A stretch of 11,904 nucleotides of DNA from Verrucomicrobiota bacterium. Its GTDB lineage: Bacteria > Verrucomicrobiota > Verrucomicrobiia > Verrucomicrobiales > Akkermansiaceae. Below, in pieces: positions 5,889 to 11,904 of this stretch (positions are counted from its first letter, which is position 1; each line of letters begins with the position of its first letter). Both the position numbers and the translations under genes were made by a program. The stretch is taken from contig JAPLUJ010000271.1 in the NCBI GenBank assembly GCA_026397695.1, positions 1 through 11,904 on the forward strand. The letters run 5' to 3'. Below the pieces are notes generated by a model that was not told the origin of the DNA, made no database searches, and saw only the letters and a program-made list of their open reading frames with translations.

Positions 5889-6133
5889 AAACTTGCGGCA
5901 TCATGGATGAGTTCCAAAGATTCTGCGGCGGTGAGCACCCGTTCACCGGTGCGATCACGGGTGAACGCCGGACTTTCGGCCCAATTCACCTTGGTCGGTT
6001 CTCCGGGATTCTCGGGAATAAGCCGGGCGACCGGCTTGCCCCGTTGCGTGATGACGATTTCCTCTCCGGCACTCACCCAACTCAGAAGGCTGGTGTAGTG
6101 ATTCCGTAGGTCGCGAACGGTGGCGGTTCTCAT
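5882..6133 (-). CDS. vapB: Antitoxin of the VapC toxin (Phd/YefM type)
   Basis: The 83-aa product starts MRTATVRDLRNHYTSLLSWVSAGEEIVITQRGKPVARLIP, the classic Phd/YefM N-terminal fold that binds DNA as a dimer. The C-terminal part (TGERVLTAAESLELIHDAASLW) would bind and neutralise the toxin. I prefer the ATG at 6133. A longer frame opens at a GTG (6154), but its extra codons read through a perfect palindrome that is better explained as an operator. There is no visible Shine-Dalgarno sequence, so the message may be nearly leaderless. It overlaps vapC by 7 nt. The symbol vapB is used by position; by fold the protein is Phd-like. Confidence 0.9.
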   Translation of the reverse strand: MRTATVRDLRNHYTSLLSWVSAGEEIVITQRGKPVARLIPENPGEPTKVNWAESPAFTRDRTGERVLTAAESLELIHDAASLW

Positions 6134-6136
6134 GTG

Positions 6137-6169
6137 GCTACAAGCTTGTAGCACAATGCCGACGAGTCA
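6137..6169 (-). promoter_or_regulatory. Operator palindrome and -35-like box of the vapBC pair
   Basis: GCTACAAGCTTGTAGC (6137-6152) is a perfect 16-bp palindrome just before the antitoxin ATG at 6133. Phd/YefM antitoxins repress their own operons by binding such palindromes. Upstream on the - strand, TTGACT (6164-6169) resembles a -35 box. The -10 box is not obvious, because only 14 nt separate TTGACT from TACAAG inside the palindrome. The operator role is inferred from position and symmetry. Confidence 0.55.
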
Positions 6170-6179
6170 AGTCTGGAAT

Positions 6180-6500
6180 TCACGAACTGGTAAATCCGTT
6201 GAGTTTTTGAAACACCAGAAGGGTGCGGATTTCCGCATGGGCGCTGTAGGCCTTGATAAGGAAGTTGAATGGGAAAAAGAACAGCATCACGGGTAGGATC
6301 ATGAGCTGACTGGCCGCTTCCGGTGGCATCCCCCGGGTGAGATGCATGTATACGAATAACATCACCACCGCTCCCACCAGACTGCACACGAGATAGATTG
6401 CCATAATCTTGCGACCCAGGCGCAGTTGCTTGAGCAGTTTGGCAAAGGCCTCCGGACTCTCCAGGGCTTGCTGGAATTTCTGATCGCTTTTTTCAAACAT
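6180..6500 (-). CDS. Small two-helix membrane protein of unknown function
   Basis: I do not recognise a family. The 106-aa protein has a charged, probably helical N-terminus (MFEKSDQKFQQALESPEAFAKLLKQLRLGRK). Two membrane segments follow, about 32-54 (IMAIYLVCSLVGAVVMLFVYMHL) and 66-83 (LMILPVMLFFFPFNFLIK), joined by a short TRGMPPEAASQ loop. The ending is AHAEIRTLLVFQKLNGFTSS. Positive charges before the first helix suggest that both ends face the cytoplasm. The ATG at 6500 has no clear ribosome binding site. The gene stands alone between the helicase and the vapBC pair. Confidence 0.65.
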   Translation of the reverse strand: MFEKSDQKFQQALESPEAFAKLLKQLRLGRKIMAIYLVCSLVGAVVMLFVYMHLTRGMPPEAASQLMILPVMLFFFPFNFLIKAYSAHAEIRTLLVFQKLNGFTSS

Positions 6501-6538
6501 GCCGATGACAGGAATGTTAGAATTTAATCAATGTTGAC

Positions 6539-6554
6539 GGCCGGGAAACCGGCC
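6539..6554 (-). terminator. Hairpin after the DEAD-box helicase gene, possible terminator
   Basis: GGCCGG (6539-6544), a GAAA loop and CCGGCC (6549-6554) form a perfect 6-bp GC stem starting 9 nt beyond the helicase stop codon. On the - strand it is followed by GTCAACATTGATTAAATT, which is A+T-rich but has no T run. It is therefore at best a weak intrinsic terminator or an mRNA-stabilising hairpin. Confidence 0.4.
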
Positions 6555-6563
6555 ACATGAGGT

Positions 6564-7787
6564 TCATCGCCGTTTTTTACCGCCGCCGGATTTCTTGCGG
6601 CGCACCGCCTTGCCCGGCGCATCATCCAGCAGGGCGGTGTAGATATAATCAAAGTCCTCGAGTTTGCGGCGCGGGATTTTCTGTGAGATGAAGAATTCCA
6701 CGCTCTTCGCGTAGTCGAGTTCGTCGGCGGTGAGGATGGTGAAGGCGTCGCCCTCGGCCTCGGCGCGGCCGGTGCGGCCGATGCGGTGGACGTAGTCCTC
6801 GGCGTTTTCCGGGACGCGGTAATTGATGACATGGGACACGCCGGAGATGTCGATGCCGCGGGCGGCGACGTCGGTGGCCACCAGAATTTCATAATCACCC
6901 GCCTTGAACCCGGCGAGGGCTTTCATGCGGTCCACCTGGTTGATGTCCGAGTGCATGGCCGCGACTTTCTGCTGGCCGGTGGATTTAATGAGATAAGTGA
7001 GTTGGTCCGCCTCCTTGCGGGTGCGGGTGAAAATCATCACCGAGTGGTAGTCGGTCTGCCTGAGGAGTTCTAACAGAATGTCGTCACGCTGGTCCATGGC
7101 CACCGGATAGAACGCATGGGTCACGGTGACCGGGATGGAGGCGCGGTCGATCTCGATCTTGACGGGATCGGTGAGACACCATTGGGCGAAGGTCTGGATC
7201 GCCGGCGGCATGGTGGCGGAAAAGAACAAGGTCTGGCGGCCTTCCCATGGGCAGAGGTTGACGATTTTCCGAACCTGCGGGAGGAAACCCATGTCGAGCA
7301 TGCGGTCCACTTCGTCGAGGATGAGCACCTTGACCTCGCCGAAGCGCATGGTGCAGCGATAGAAATGATCGACGAGGCGGCCCGGCGTTGCGACCACGAT
7401 GTCCGCCCCGGCTGCAAGTTGCTCGGTTTGCGCGCCGAGACCGACGCCGCCGTAGAGCAACGCGACCTTGAGACCGGTGTGCTTGCCGTATTTTTCGAAC
7501 TGCCCGGCCACTTGGTGGGCGAGTTCGCGGGTAGGTTCGAGGATGAGGATTTGCGGTTTGCCGAGTTTTTCGAGCTTCGAAAGCGTGGGCAGAGCGAAGG
7601 CTGCGGTTTTGCCGGTGCCGGTTTGGGACGCGCCGATGAGGTCCTTTCCTTCGAGGATGATTGGAATCGCCTGCACCTGAATCGGTGTGGGCGTGGTGTA
7701 ACCGGATTCCTCAATGGCTTCCAGAACGGCTGCGGAGAGCCCAAGTGTGTCAAATCCCATGCGGGTGCTGTCGTAGGGGCTGGCCAT
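6564..7787 (-). CDS. DEAD-box ATP-dependent RNA helicase (RhlE-like)
   Basis: DEAD-box helicases unwind short RNA duplexes using ATP and act in ribosome assembly, cold adaptation or RNA decay. The motifs appear in order: Q motif FDTLGLSAAVLEAIEESGYTTPTPIQ (12-37), motif I ASQTGTGKT (53-61), Ia PTRELA (85-90), TPGR (134-137), motif II DEVD (158-161), SAT (190-192), motif V ATDVAARGID (304-313) and motif VI HRIGRTGR (334-341). The third residue of motif II is Val, not Ala. At 407 aa, with a short basic tail (RRKKSGGGKKRR), it matches the compact RhlE branch. The start is ATG 7787; ATG 7760 (MGFDTLG) is also possible, since the Q motif begins just after it. It is a single-gene unit, with a terminator behind plsC upstream and a weak hairpin downstream. 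Confidence 0.95.
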   Translation of the reverse strand: MASPYDSTRMGFDTLGLSAAVLEAIEESGYTTPTPIQVQAIPIILEGKDLIGASQTGTGKTAAFALPTLSKLEKLGKPQILILEPTRELAHQVAGQFEKYGKHTGLKVALLYGGVGLGAQTEQLAAGADIVVATPGRLVDHFYRCTMRFGEVKVLILDEVDRMLDMGFLPQVRKIVNLCPWEGRQTLFFSATMPPAIQTFAQWCLTDPVKIEIDRASIPVTVTHAFYPVAMDQRDDILLELLRQTDYHSVMIFTRTRKEADQLTYLIKSTGQQKVAAMHSDINQVDRMKALAGFKAGDYEILVATDVAARGIDISGVSHVINYRVPENAEDYVHRIGRTGRAEAEGDAFTILTADELDYAKSVEFFISQKIPRRKLEDFDYIYTALLDDAPGKAVRRKKSGGGKKRR

Positions 7788-7882
7788 GTTCCGGTCAAGG
7801 TGCGAATGCGAGTCTGTGCGAGTCGGAATTTCTTTCGCCGCCCGATTCAGGCAAAAAAACGGAATCTAGCGCAGGTTGTATG

Positions 7883-7919
7883 AAAAAAAGCCGGGCCACA
7901 TTTTCATGCGGCCCGGCTT
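7883..7919 (-). terminator. Rho-independent terminator of the kinase-plsC unit
   Basis: A perfect 10-bp stem, AAGCCGGGCC (7888-7897) with GGCCCGGCTT (7910-7919), encloses a 12-nt loop. On the - strand the stem runs straight into seven Ts (7889-7883). This is a textbook intrinsic terminator. As annotated, the plsC stop codon (7904-7906) lies in the loop, so the last plsC codons overlap the stem. Confidence 0.9.
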
Positions 7920-8455
7920 GGATGTGATGAAAGAGAGGGGGAGAGTTTAGCGGCGACACTTGCGGCCGCAGAGGCGAAGCGGACGCGGGCACTGCCACGT
8001 GGCAGGGCCTCGCGGGCACCGGAGATGCGAACCGGTTGGATCACCGCCCCGGACTTGGTGGCGACGAGGCCGATGCCGGGTGCGGCGGTACCGAGGTCCC
8101 CGTCATGGGTGCGCTCGCCTTCGGGGAAAACCAGCACGCGGTGACCGTCCTTGAGTTTGCGGATGATGGTTTTGAGGCTGGCCATGTCCGGGCGGGTCTG
8201 GTCCACCGGAATGGCATTCCACTTGGTGTAGAGCCAGCGGGTGATTCGCGTGAACAAGGTTTTGCGGGCGAGGAAGAACATCTCATCGTTGTAGAGACAA
8301 CTGATGAGCGGGGGGTCAAGATAACTCTGGTGATTCGCGGCCACCAAAACCGCCCCTTCCGTGACAAGATTTTCGCCGCCGGTTATGCGCAGACCGAACA
8401 AAGTGCGGAACGCCGCACCGAAGGGCATCCAACCTAACCAATAAATCCATTTCAT
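7904..8455 (-). CDS. plsC: 1-acyl-sn-glycerol-3-phosphate acyltransferase
   Basis: PlsC-type enzymes add the second acyl chain to lysophosphatidate at the inner face of the cytoplasmic membrane, giving phosphatidate for phospholipids. The NHQSYLD block (41-47) supplies the catalytic HX4D pair, H42 and D47. FPEGERTHDG (110-119) binds the glycerol phosphate, and GLVATKSGAVIQPVRISG (129-146) is the third conserved block. A hydrophobic N-terminus (MKWIYWLGWMPFGAAFRTLFG) fits membrane attachment. The ATG overlaps the stop codon of the upstream kinase as ATGA, so the two are translated together. At 183 aa it is short. After ARVRF the tail (ASAAASVAAKLSPSLSSHPSRAA) looks unlike the family and enters the terminator. 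A small frameshift there is possible: another frame would end at a TAA at 7947-7949, well before the hairpin. Confidence 0.93.
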   Translation of the reverse strand: MKWIYWLGWMPFGAAFRTLFGLRITGGENLVTEGAVLVAANHQSYLDPPLISCLYNDEMFFLARKTLFTRITRWLYTKWNAIPVDQTRPDMASLKTIIRKLKDGHRVLVFPEGERTHDGDLGTAAPGIGLVATKSGAVIQPVRISGAREALPRGSARVRFASAAASVAAKLSPSLSSHPSRAA

Positions 8456-10017
8456 GGGCGTCCTGTTGACGTCACGGTCTTGAGCAGAACCTCGAAACGG
8501 CGCAGCGCGTCCTGATAGACCGGGCCCAGCGCCAAGTCCGGCTCAAGCGAGGAGCCCGCCGCCGCCTGGCAGAAGGATGCGTGGAGGCTTGTTAGATCGT
8601 GACCGGCGGCCACCGCTGCGATCAACGCGGCACCGAGCGCGGCGGCGTTGGAAACCGCTAGACGCTCGACGGATGCCTGGAACACATCCGCGACGATTTG
8701 CGGGACCCCGTCATTTTTCGAGGCCCCGCCTGTGATGCGGATGCGCTCGGGTTTGACCTCCATCCACTGCGAGTGGAGACGCATGTTGAGAAACTGACCT
8801 TCTAACAACGCGCGGACCTGGAGTGCCGGCTCCGTGCCGGATTCAAACGCCGGCGATCCCTGCATTAGCGGCCCGTTGAAATCATGGCGCGGCGTGATTT
8901 CCGGACCGAAAAACGGCAGCATCAGATTTCCGCCCGCCGCGTGGCGTGAGGATTGCGGGGCACCGTCGAATGCGGGCCAATCGAGTCCCAACCGGTCGCG
9001 CAACGCCTCGCGGGCAAGCGATCCATTGCGGAAACAAATCAGCGACATGAAACCGCCGACCGGATTTCCAAACACATGGCCAAATCCGTTAGGATCGGTT
9101 TTCGGACCCGGCATGGCGGCGAAGAAGGTGTCGCTGGTGCCGAGGGAAATCACGATATTGCCGGGGGTGGTGGCACCCATGCCAACCAGCGAGGCGGGAT
9201 TGTCACCGGTGAAAAGTGCACACCGGCAGGTGCGCGCCAAACCGAATTTTGCGACGAAATACCCGGCCACGACCCCCTGCACGGTGGTGGCCGCAGCAGG
9301 CACCGGCAGTTTATCTAACAACCCAGGGGCGGTGGCCTCCAGCAGATCCGGATCCCAGCCGCGGGTGGCCAGATTGAGCAGGTTCATGCCGGCTCCGTCG
9401 CCATAATCGACCGCCACCGATTTGCCGGCCATCACCGAGGCCATGAACGAACTCACCAGATGGATGCGGCGGGTGCGGGCATAAGCGGCGGGATCCGCCT
9501 TCAAAAACCGGCGGATTTGCGGGCCGGTGAAGCGCTCGATCGCGATGGATCCGCTGCGGCGGCACACTTCCGCAGGCCCGCCGAGGGCGGCGGTGATTTC
9601 CGCACACTCCGCACCAGTCGAGGTGTCCATCCAGATGGGCGCGGTCGGACGTGTTAGAGCGGGGGTGATTTGAGCCGCAAGACTTTGTGCGGGATCCAAC
9701 GTGGCAAGGCGGGTATCGAAGGTCGCGTCGAGGTACACCGAGCCGTGTTGTTGGCCGGATCCGGCAATCAGTTGCACTTGGGACAGATCGGTGGCGGCGG
9801 CGAGACGGCTGAAAAGCAGATCCAGCGCATCCAGCCACATCGCCGGTTGGGAATGCACCTCGCCATGCAAGCCTCCGGGGATGAACCCGCTGGGAGCGCC
9901 GTATTGCGGCAGATCACTGCCAAAGTTAACCGAAATCTGACATGGGACCTCGCCCGTGGCGGGGTCAATCAATACTGCGGTGAGCGATTGGGTCGAGGAA
10001 TCAATGCCGAGGAACAT
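8452..10017 (-). CDS. xylB: FGGY-family carbohydrate kinase, probably xylulokinase
   Basis: FGGY kinases phosphorylate sugars with ATP; xylulokinase makes xylulose 5-phosphate for the pentose phosphate pathway. The N-terminal phosphate-binding motif GIDSSTQSLTAVLID (4-18), GSGQQHGSVYLD (86-97), the GDNPASL block with the probable catalytic base D272, SLGTSDTFFA (291-300), and the C-terminal ATP site TGGASKNDGVPQIVADVF (429-446) with SNAAALGAALIA (456-467) are all present. The 521-aa length and the long insertion pattern resemble the longer, eukaryote-like xylulokinase branch, so the exact sugar is not certain. It is followed by plsC with a 4-nt overlap, an unusual pairing without obvious metabolic logic. 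No xylose isomerase or sugar transporter is nearby. It starts at ATG 10017, opposite a divergent ydcF-type gene. Confidence 0.9.
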   Translation of the reverse strand: MFLGIDSSTQSLTAVLIDPATGEVPCQISVNFGSDLPQYGAPSGFIPGGLHGEVHSQPAMWLDALDLLFSRLAAATDLSQVQLIAGSGQQHGSVYLDATFDTRLATLDPAQSLAAQITPALTRPTAPIWMDTSTGAECAEITAALGGPAEVCRRSGSIAIERFTGPQIRRFLKADPAAYARTRRIHLVSSFMASVMAGKSVAVDYGDGAGMNLLNLATRGWDPDLLEATAPGLLDKLPVPAAATTVQGVVAGYFVAKFGLARTCRCALFTGDNPASLVGMGATTPGNIVISLGTSDTFFAAMPGPKTDPNGFGHVFGNPVGGFMSLICFRNGSLAREALRDRLGLDWPAFDGAPQSSRHAAGGNLMLPFFGPEITPRHDFNGPLMQGSPAFESGTEPALQVRALLEGQFLNMRLHSQWMEVKPERIRITGGASKNDGVPQIVADVFQASVERLAVSNAAALGAALIAAVAAGHDLTSLHASFCQAAAGSSLEPDLALGPVYQDALRRFEVLLKTVTSTGRP

Positions 10018-10312
10018 GCCCGAAGTTTTTCAGCTCCCGAAATTTTTCCAAGCCAAAACCGTCCAAAACCGCCCGCCCTCCAAAACCGCCAATAGCCCAA
10101 AGCCACCGACAACCACAACCTCAAGTGGCGCAACCCAGCGCAGTGCCATACCCCGTTACCCCGTGCACCACCGGGGCATCAGGATGTCGCGGGTGTCGGG
10201 GCTTGCGTTGTCGGGACCCGAGCACCATGTTCGGCACGGATCCTGTTTTTCACGCCGGGGTTCAGGCTCCATCTGGTGCATGCTTCTTCTCCTTGACCGA
10301 ATCCATGATGTT
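10018..10312. promoter_or_regulatory. Divergent intergenic region with CCAAAACC repeats
   Basis: This 295-bp gap separates the divergent xylB and ydcF-type genes, so it should hold both promoters. The word CCAAAACC occurs at 10053-10060, 10063-10070 and 10080-10087, the first two at one-helical-turn spacing. They lie 36-70 bp before the xylB start codon, where a regulator could bind. CCCCG and CGGGG around 10155-10175 could form a small hairpin. TTGACC at 10293-10298 resembles a -35 box for the + strand gene, but no good -10 box follows at the right distance. I assign no gene here. Confidence 0.45.
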
Positions 10313-11146
10313 ATGAAGAGTCCTTGTTCGTATAACCGCATGCTTTGCCTGTTGTGTCCCGCCGTCGTGTGTGTGGTGCTCTTCCTGTGGTCGGTCCCGT
10401 CCCTGCTGATCGCCAAAAAAGTCATGGCGCTGCTGGTTCTGCCGCCGGGTTTGTTATGGTTAGGGCTGATGGCATTGACGGGTTGGCCCGGCCTGAAAAT
10501 CTGGGGCCGTAGTCTCGCCATGCTCATACTGGTCGTTTACACGCTCACCGGCAACGCCTGGCTTGGCGGCTGGTTGCTAGACCGGCTGGAGTCTCCCTAT
10601 ATCTCAATGTCGCAACCGGCCGGGCGGTTCGATGTGATCTGCGTGCTGGGCGGAGGGTCCTCGGCGCGACCCGATGGCGGGCCACAGCTCGGCCCGGCGG
10701 GCGACCGCCTGATCGTGCCTGCGAGAATGTTTCTCGCTGGCAAGGCCGGACATCTGGTGGCCAGCGGTCTGAATGTCACCGACAGCGGCGGTACCCGGTC
10801 GCTGGCGGATGACACGGCCGCCCTGTGGCGCGATCTCGGCATTCAGGATAAGTCGATCACCCGCCTGACCACGCCGCGCACCACCAAGGAGGAAATCCGC
10901 GCCTACAAGGAACTTATTGCGGCACGCACATGGCACAAGGTGGGCGTGTGTTCGTCCGCCTGGCACCTGCGGCGGGTCGAGCGGATCTGCCGCAGCGAGG
11001 GCATTCACCTGACTCCGGTGCCTGCGGATTTTCTATCAGCCAAGGTGCCGTGGAACCCGCTGTATGCCGTGCCCCAGGCCCGGGGATTTCAGAACGTGCA
11101 GAAGGCGCTGTGGGAGTATCTCGGCGCCGCAACCGGCGGCAATTGA
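10313..11146 (+). CDS. YdcF/ElyC/SanA-family (DUF218) membrane protein
   Basis: Proteins of this family are membrane-anchored; E. coli ElyC and SanA affect cell-envelope integrity, but the catalytic activity is poorly defined. From ATG 10313 the product has 277 aa. Hydrophobic segments lie at about 11-32, 37-56 and 66-88, followed by a globular domain. The domain has VICVLGGGSSARPDG (108-122), DRLIVPARMFLAGKAGHLVASG (131-152), TPRTTKEEIRAYKEL (187-201) and the SSAWHLRRVERI motif (214-225), the counterpart of the SxxHxxRA block of the family. The frame is open back to 9956, but that part is antisense to xylB and low-complexity; ATG 10340 is another start option. It is divergent from xylB and converges on miaA, with an apparent 233-bp overlap. 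Confidence 0.85.
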   Translation: MKSPCSYNRMLCLLCPAVVCVVLFLWSVPSLLIAKKVMALLVLPPGLLWLGLMALTGWPGLKIWGRSLAMLILVVYTLTGNAWLGGWLLDRLESPYISMSQPAGRFDVICVLGGGSSARPDGGPQLGPAGDRLIVPARMFLAGKAGHLVASGLNVTDSGGTRSLADDTAALWRDLGIQDKSITRLTTPRTTKEEIRAYKELIAARTWHKVGVCSSAWHLRRVERICRSEGIHLTPVPADFLSAKVPWNPLYAVPQARGFQNVQKALWEYLGAATGGN

Positions 11147-11904
11147 GGGGGCGAGGGCCAGGGACTGGAAAGCAAAGGGTTTGTGCGCTCTCCCTCCTGC
11201 TCTTCACCAGCACCTGGTCCATTTCCTGGCGTTTGGCGTATTGGCGGGTGGCGGCGTTGATGAGGTCCTCGCAGGCGGCGCGGTCAATGGCACCGGCTAA
11301 CAAAGAGCGGATCTCGCGGATGCCAATGGCTTTTTCGCAGTTGGCGGAAGCGTTTGTTAGAGCGGCGACTTCGTCGATGGCACCGCCGTCGAGCATGGTG
11401 CGGGTGCGGGTGGCAATGCGGGCGTGGAGGTCAGGACGGTGGCGCCGGATAACGATCCCGCGCAGGCTGGCGGAGATTTCCCGGGTGCGGGTTTCCCATT
11501 GGTCGCGCAGGGCTGAGGCATGCTGGCCCGTTAGCAGACAGATTTCCAGCGCCCGCGAAACAAAGCGCCGGTTTTGTAAAGCCGTGCGGGCGGCTTCCAG
11601 CGGATCCAGCATCATGAGTTCCGCCACTAGATCCGCGAGGGGACGCGCGTCGAGTGCGGCACGCAGCGCGCTATCGCCGGCGGGCAGCGGTGCCGGGCCG
11701 TGGGTGAGGAATTTCAGATAGAGACCGGATCCGCCGGCGACTATCGGGGTTTTCCCGCGGCTTTGGATCTCTTCTATCACCGGCATGGCCAGCCGCATAT
11801 AACTGCCGGCGTCGGTCGCTTCGGCGGGATCCAACACCCCGTAGAGATGGTGCGGGACGCGGGCGCGCTCATCTAACGACGGCGCGGCACTGACAATTTC
11901 CAGG
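10914..11904 (-). CDS. miaA: tRNA dimethylallyltransferase, 5' end outside the window, abnormal C-terminus
   Basis: MiaA transfers a dimethylallyl group to A37 of tRNAs that read UNN codons. The window holds the middle and C-terminal parts, entering at LEIVSAAPSLDERARVPHHLYGVLDP. Visible signatures are HHLYGV, PIVAGGSGLYLKFLTHG, LQNRRFVSRALEI, EKAIGIREI and the tRNA-binding ATRQYAKRQ. The N-terminal GPTASGKT and DSxQ motifs would lie beyond 11904. After YAKRQ the expected TWFR motif is missing; the frame continues EMDQVLVKSRRESAQTLCFPVPG and then runs about 80 more codons that are only the antisense of the ydcF-type gene. The natural end is probably near 11150-11220. A small indel or a lost stop codon would explain this, whether real or a sequencing error. 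Confidence 0.9.
   Translation of the reverse strand, partial: LEIVSAAPSLDERARVPHHLYGVLDPAEATDAGSYMRLAMPVIEEIQSRGKTPIVAGGSGLYLKFLTHGPAPLPAGDSALRAALDARPLADLVAELMMLDPLEAARTALQNRRFVSRALEICLLTGQHASALRDQWETRTREISASLRGIVIRRHRPDLHARIATRTRTMLDGGAIDEVAALTNASANCEKAIGIREIRSLLAGAIDRAACEDLINAATRQYAKRQEMDQVLVKSRRESAQTLCFPVPGPRPLNCRRLRRRDTPTAPSARSEIPGPGARHTAGSTAPWLIENPQAPESGECPRCGRSARPAAGARRTNTRPPCAMCVPQ

Noticed and set aside
9956..10312. An N-terminal extension of the ydcF-type gene (frame open back to 9956)
   Set aside because: It is antisense to xylB and low in complexity, and the natural hydrophobic N-terminus starts at 10313 or 10340.
1..11904. CRISPR arrays, tRNA or rRNA genes
   Set aside because: No regularly spaced repeats and no tRNA- or rRNA-like stretches were seen on either strand.

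Overview
The window looks like a chromosomal segment from a G+C-rich bacterium. My best guess is Verrucomicrobiota or a relative, based on codon use, the near absence of Shine-Dalgarno leaders and the general look of the proteins; no marker gene proves it. It divides into a mobile, partly decayed accessory block (about 1-4240) and a block of ordinary chromosomal genes (about 4241-11904).

Accessory block. An IS91-type element fills about 144-2324. Its single long reading frame joins most of a tyrosine recombinase to a complete-looking HUH (Y2) transposase. Next come two imperfect palindromes with the architecture of integron attC recombination sites (2372-2468 and 2857-2946). They flank a RelE-type toxin-antitoxin pair on the + strand exactly as gene cassettes are flanked. 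A second cassette-like unit encodes a small exported protein of unknown function (2957-3343). After it come relics on the - strand: a shortened group II intron that keeps its 5' end and domains V/VI but has no reverse transcriptase (3425-3735), a probable second group II scrap (about 3930-4028), and a short fragment of a second IS91 transposase (4035-4125). A perfect paired inverted repeat (4168-4238), resembling a REPIN, closes the block 2 bp from lipB.

Chromosomal block. On the - strand, ruvC and lipB are adjacent, with a third copy of the REP-like hairpin between them. Upstream lies a VapBC toxin-antitoxin pair with a 16-bp palindromic operator candidate, then a small two-helix membrane protein, a DEAD-box RNA helicase, and a two-gene unit (FGGY sugar kinase followed by plsC, overlapping by ATGA) that ends in a clear rho-independent terminator. 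A YdcF/ElyC-family membrane protein runs on the + strand, divergent from the kinase and convergent with a partial miaA whose 5' end is outside the window. The miaA frame runs unusually far into the antisense of its neighbour.

The most notable signals are the attC-flanked toxin-antitoxin cassette, the REP family with compensatory base changes, and a strongly over-represented YGTTAGA word scattered through core genes, where it brings in otherwise rare TTA and CTA leucine codons.
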